Shown here piece after piece: positions 35,482-36,696 of a stretch of DNA of 36,696 bases. The position numbers were made by a program, and so were the translations under genes. Under the pieces are notes generated by a model. It did not search any database and had not been told where the DNA came from. It saw nothing but the letters and a program-made list of their open reading frames with translations. This DNA is from Candidatus [Bacteroides] periocalifornicus. Its GTDB lineage: Bacteria; Bacteroidota; Bacteroidia; Bacteroidales; CAJPTX01. The stretch is taken from NCBI GenBank assembly GCA_001421095.1, contig LIIK01000024.1:1-36696 (forward strand). Direction: 5' to 3'. How positions within the stretch are numbered: position 1 is the first letter of the stretch; every line of letters begins with the position of its first letter.

Positions 35482-36696
35482 CTATCCCTCTGGGTTTTCG
35501 CCCAGCGTTTCCCCTACCACGCCTAGGATTCGTGCAGTGGCCCCCGTGTGCATCTGTACGTAGTGCGTTGCGGCCTGCCCCATGCTGGCGAGCTGCTCAG
35601 GGCTAGCCATTAGCGAGAGGAGCTGGTTGGGGATTTTTTCCACGCGATCTACAGGCAGGGCTGCCGTGGTGTCCACTAGCCCCACCGCCTCGCGAAACCG
35701 TTGGTAATTCGGCCCAAACACCACCCCTACGCCAAAAGCGGCGGGCTCTAGCGTATTGTGAATTCCCACCCCGAAACCGCCCCCTACGTAGGCCAGGGTG
35801 GCGTACTGGTAGAGGCGGAGCAGTAGCCCCACGGTATCCACCACCAGAATTCGGTATTCGGCAGATGCGCATTGCCCTCCGAGTTCGCTGTAGAGCAGGC
35901 TAGGGCGCCCTATGCTTTCGCGCCATTGGGCTATGCGCCGCACGTCTATCTCATGCGGTATCAGCACCATGCACCATTCGTCGGGCAGGCGCTTTGCCAC
36001 CTCCACTAGCCCGGCCTCATCTGGCGGCCACGTGCTGCCAGCCACTAGCGTATGCCTGTTTGCGAAGAAGGATGATAGCTGCGCTAGGGGTTCGGCGTGC
36101 TGTGCCGCCTCACGCACACGGTCGAACCGCGTATCGCCAGCCACCTGGGCGTTTGAAATCCCGTAGCGATTCAGCAGGGCGAGCGACTCGGCATCCTGTA
36201 CGAATACACGGGTAAAGTAGCCCAACCACCGCCGGTAGGCCCGTCCCCACCACCTGAAAAATGGCTGGCTTGGCCGGAAGATGGCCGAGATGAGAAAGGT
36301 GGGGATGCCTTGCTGGTGGAGTAGTCTCAAGTAGTTGTACCACAGTTCGTACTTCACAAAGAAGGCCAATGATGGGCGCACGATCTCCAGGAAGCGACGA
36401 GCGTTGCGCGCGGTGTCGAGCGGGAGGTAGCAAACGCAGCTTGCGAGGGGGTAGTTTTGCCGAACCGTGTAGCCCGAGGGCGAGAAGAAGCTTACCACCA
36501 GCCGCCAGCCCGGGTGCTGCGCCATGAATTGCTCCATCACCCGTCGCCCCTGCTCAAACTCCCCCAGCGAAGCGCAGTGAAACCACACGGTGCGGTCGCC
36601 GTCGGTGCGCTTTATCCCATTGCGGAGCTTTTCCTCCCAGCCATGCCGTCCCTCCACCCAAAGCCTCGCCTTGGCGTGCCAGAACCTGTCTGGAAT
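35482..36696 (-). CDS. waaA: Kdo transferase, 5'-truncated (mirror copy)
   Basis: Identical to 1-1215 and cut at exactly the same base by the window end, so its start is also missing. Matching truncation at both ends is what a fold-back of a single 18,348-bp sequence would give. Confidence 0.95.
   Translation of the reverse strand: MPDRFWHAKARLWVEGRHGWEEKLRNGIKRTDGDRTVWFHCASLGEFEQGRRVMEQFMAQHPGWRLVVSFFSPSGYTVRQNYPLASCVCYLPLDTARNARRFLEIVRPSLAFFVKYELWYNYLRLLHQQGIPTFLISAIFRPSQPFFRWWGRAYRRWLGYFTRVFVQDAESLALLNRYGISNAQVAGDTRFDRVREAAQHAEPLAQLSSFFANRHTLVAGSTWPPDEAGLVEVAKRLPDEWCMVLIPHEIDVRRIAQWRESIGRPSLLYSELGGQCASAEYRILVVDTVGLLLRLYQYATLAYVGGGFGVGIHNTLEPAAFGVGVVFGPNYQRFREAVGLVDTTAALPVDRVEKIPNQLLSLMASPEQLASMGQAATHYVQMHTGATARILGVVGETLGENPEG

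Larger units (their letters stand above)
1..36696. repeat. Window-wide perfect inverted repeat (two 18,348-bp arms, no spacer)
   Basis: The first bases (attccagaca) are the reverse complement of the last (tgtctggaat). Every long open frame on one strand has an identical protein at the mirror position 36697-x on the other, including waaA, holB, gldFG, exbBD, xerD, mutS and all their shadow frames. No difference between the arms was seen. A spacer-free palindrome of this length is expected to be very unstable in cells because of cruciform extrusion and SbcCD-type cleavage. The most likely explanation is a fold-back contig; treat the two arms as one locus. Confidence 0.98.

Noticed and set aside
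1..36696. Inverted repeats of a transposon or integrated element
   Set aside because: The repeat has no unique central part and no transposase; xerD is the only recombinase and looks like the housekeeping enzyme.

Overview
The 36,696-base window is one perfect inverted repeat. Bases 1-18348 read forward are the same as bases 36696-18349 read on the other strand, with no spacer, so position x matches 36697-x. The centre lies between 18348 and 18349. Every gene therefore appears twice, and the unique content is one 18,348-bp arm. Both outer ends break at the same base inside waaA, and the centre lies in non-coding DNA upstream of mutS. A spacer-free palindrome of this size, made of single-copy housekeeping genes with no visible difference between arms, is best read as a fold-back artefact of assembly, amplification or library preparation. 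It should not be taken as a real duplication without read support.

The arm looks like chromosomal DNA of a Bacteroidota bacterium, probably of the order Bacteroidales. The evidence is the gldF-gldG pair, a CarboxypepD_reg/outer-membrane beta-barrel protein, an ExbB - small membrane protein - ExbD - ExbD cluster, a short DUF3276 (PUR-alpha-like) protein, and promoter -7 boxes of the Bacteroidota form TAnnTTTG (TACCTTTG at 5375 and 14742; TACCTTCG before mutS; TAACTTCG before xerD). The DNA is moderately GC-rich by eye. I cannot name a genus.

Layout of the left arm: 3' part of waaA (Kdo transferase, lipid A core); holB (DNA polymerase III delta'); a large outer-membrane beta-barrel protein; a terminator and promoter; gldF and gldG (ABC-type membrane complex); a secreted protein resembling only the prodomain of Bacteroidota subtilisin-like proteases; ansA (asparaginase I); tRNA-Ser(GGA); the exbB-orf-exbD-exbD operon (proton-driven energising of outer-membrane transport), closed by a strong terminator; xerD (tyrosine recombinase); a YfcE/MJ0936-type metallophosphoesterase; a DUF3276 protein with its own promoter and terminator; then mutS on the opposite strand, converging on the DUF3276 gene. 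The right arm (18349-36696) is the mirror image.

The biology is mostly housekeeping: envelope biogenesis and energy coupling (waaA, the barrel protein, gldFG, exbBD), replication, repair and chromosome resolution (holB, mutS, xerD), and nitrogen metabolism (ansA). I found no convincing new multi-gene system, CRISPR array, phage or insertion sequence. The points most worth a second look are the palindrome itself, the stand-alone prodomain-like protein, the unannotated four-helix protein in the exb operon, and the non-AUG start of xerD.
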